From positions 168,284 through 232,283 of the forward strand of contig JADYZP010000039.1 in NCBI GenBank assembly GCA_020853025.1: a DNA stretch of 64,000 nt, written 5' to 3'. The stretch comes from Burkholderiales bacterium (GTDB lineage Bacteria; Pseudomonadota; Gammaproteobacteria; Burkholderiales; Casimicrobiaceae). Shown here piece after piece: positions 63,917 to 64,000 of this stretch. The notes below the pieces were generated by a model, which was not told the DNA's origin, made no database searches, and saw only the letters and a program-made list of their open reading frames with translations. Position numbers and translations under genes: made by a program. Each line of letters opens with the position of its first letter. The first letter of the stretch is position 1.

Positions 63917-64000
63917 ATGGCGGAGCATCGACCGCAGCAGCGACTGGTCCTGACCGATCATCTGCGTGGCCGACTTGGTTCGCGCGATCAGCGCGTCGAG
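63917..64000 (+). CDS. Start of an unidentified CDS, 3' partial (possibly a transcriptional regulator)
   Basis: ATG with RBS-like gaaagagga; frame open to window end. Confidence 0.35.
   Translation, partial: MAEHRPQQRLVLTDHLRGRLGSRDQRVE

Overview
The window is a GC-rich, Burkholderiales/betaproteobacteria-like chromosomal segment that is densely coding. All identifications come from reading the supplied translations and raw sequence; no search was run. The main discovery is a contiguous locus at about 27.8-46.9 kb. It encodes a Nitrospira-like, Tat-exported type II DMSO-reductase-family enzyme resembling periplasmic nitrite oxidoreductase: alpha (32528-36070), beta (30989-32263), gamma EB_dh-type (29170-30213), a TorD-like chaperone and a small ORF between alpha and beta. 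These sit in one tightly overlapping operon with two cytochromes c and a CydA-like bd-type oxidase that has no CydB. The operon ends with a radical SAM/SPASM protein carrying a PCP_red-like tail. Divergently transcribed are a tandem Usp protein with the same PCP_red-like tail, a protoporphyrinogen-oxidase-like protein, a PAS histidine kinase and a GAFTGA-containing sigma54 response regulator. The 400-bp divergent intergenic region has facing -24/-12-like promoters and a perfect TGAACGA-A-TCGTTCA palindrome with a degenerate second copy about 42 bp away. Other points of interest: an acyl-ACP-reductase-like / Fe-ADH / PlsB neighbourhood whose reductase-like protein ends in a 21-bp tandem repeat; a 12-site multiheme cytochrome; a LigB::subtilase chimera; a gene graveyard at 61.2-62.5 kb; a TRAP/shikimate-dehydrogenase-like/split QuiC-like/TPP-enzyme catabolic island; a nested 47-bp palindrome; and a Burkholderiales-type intergenic repeat.
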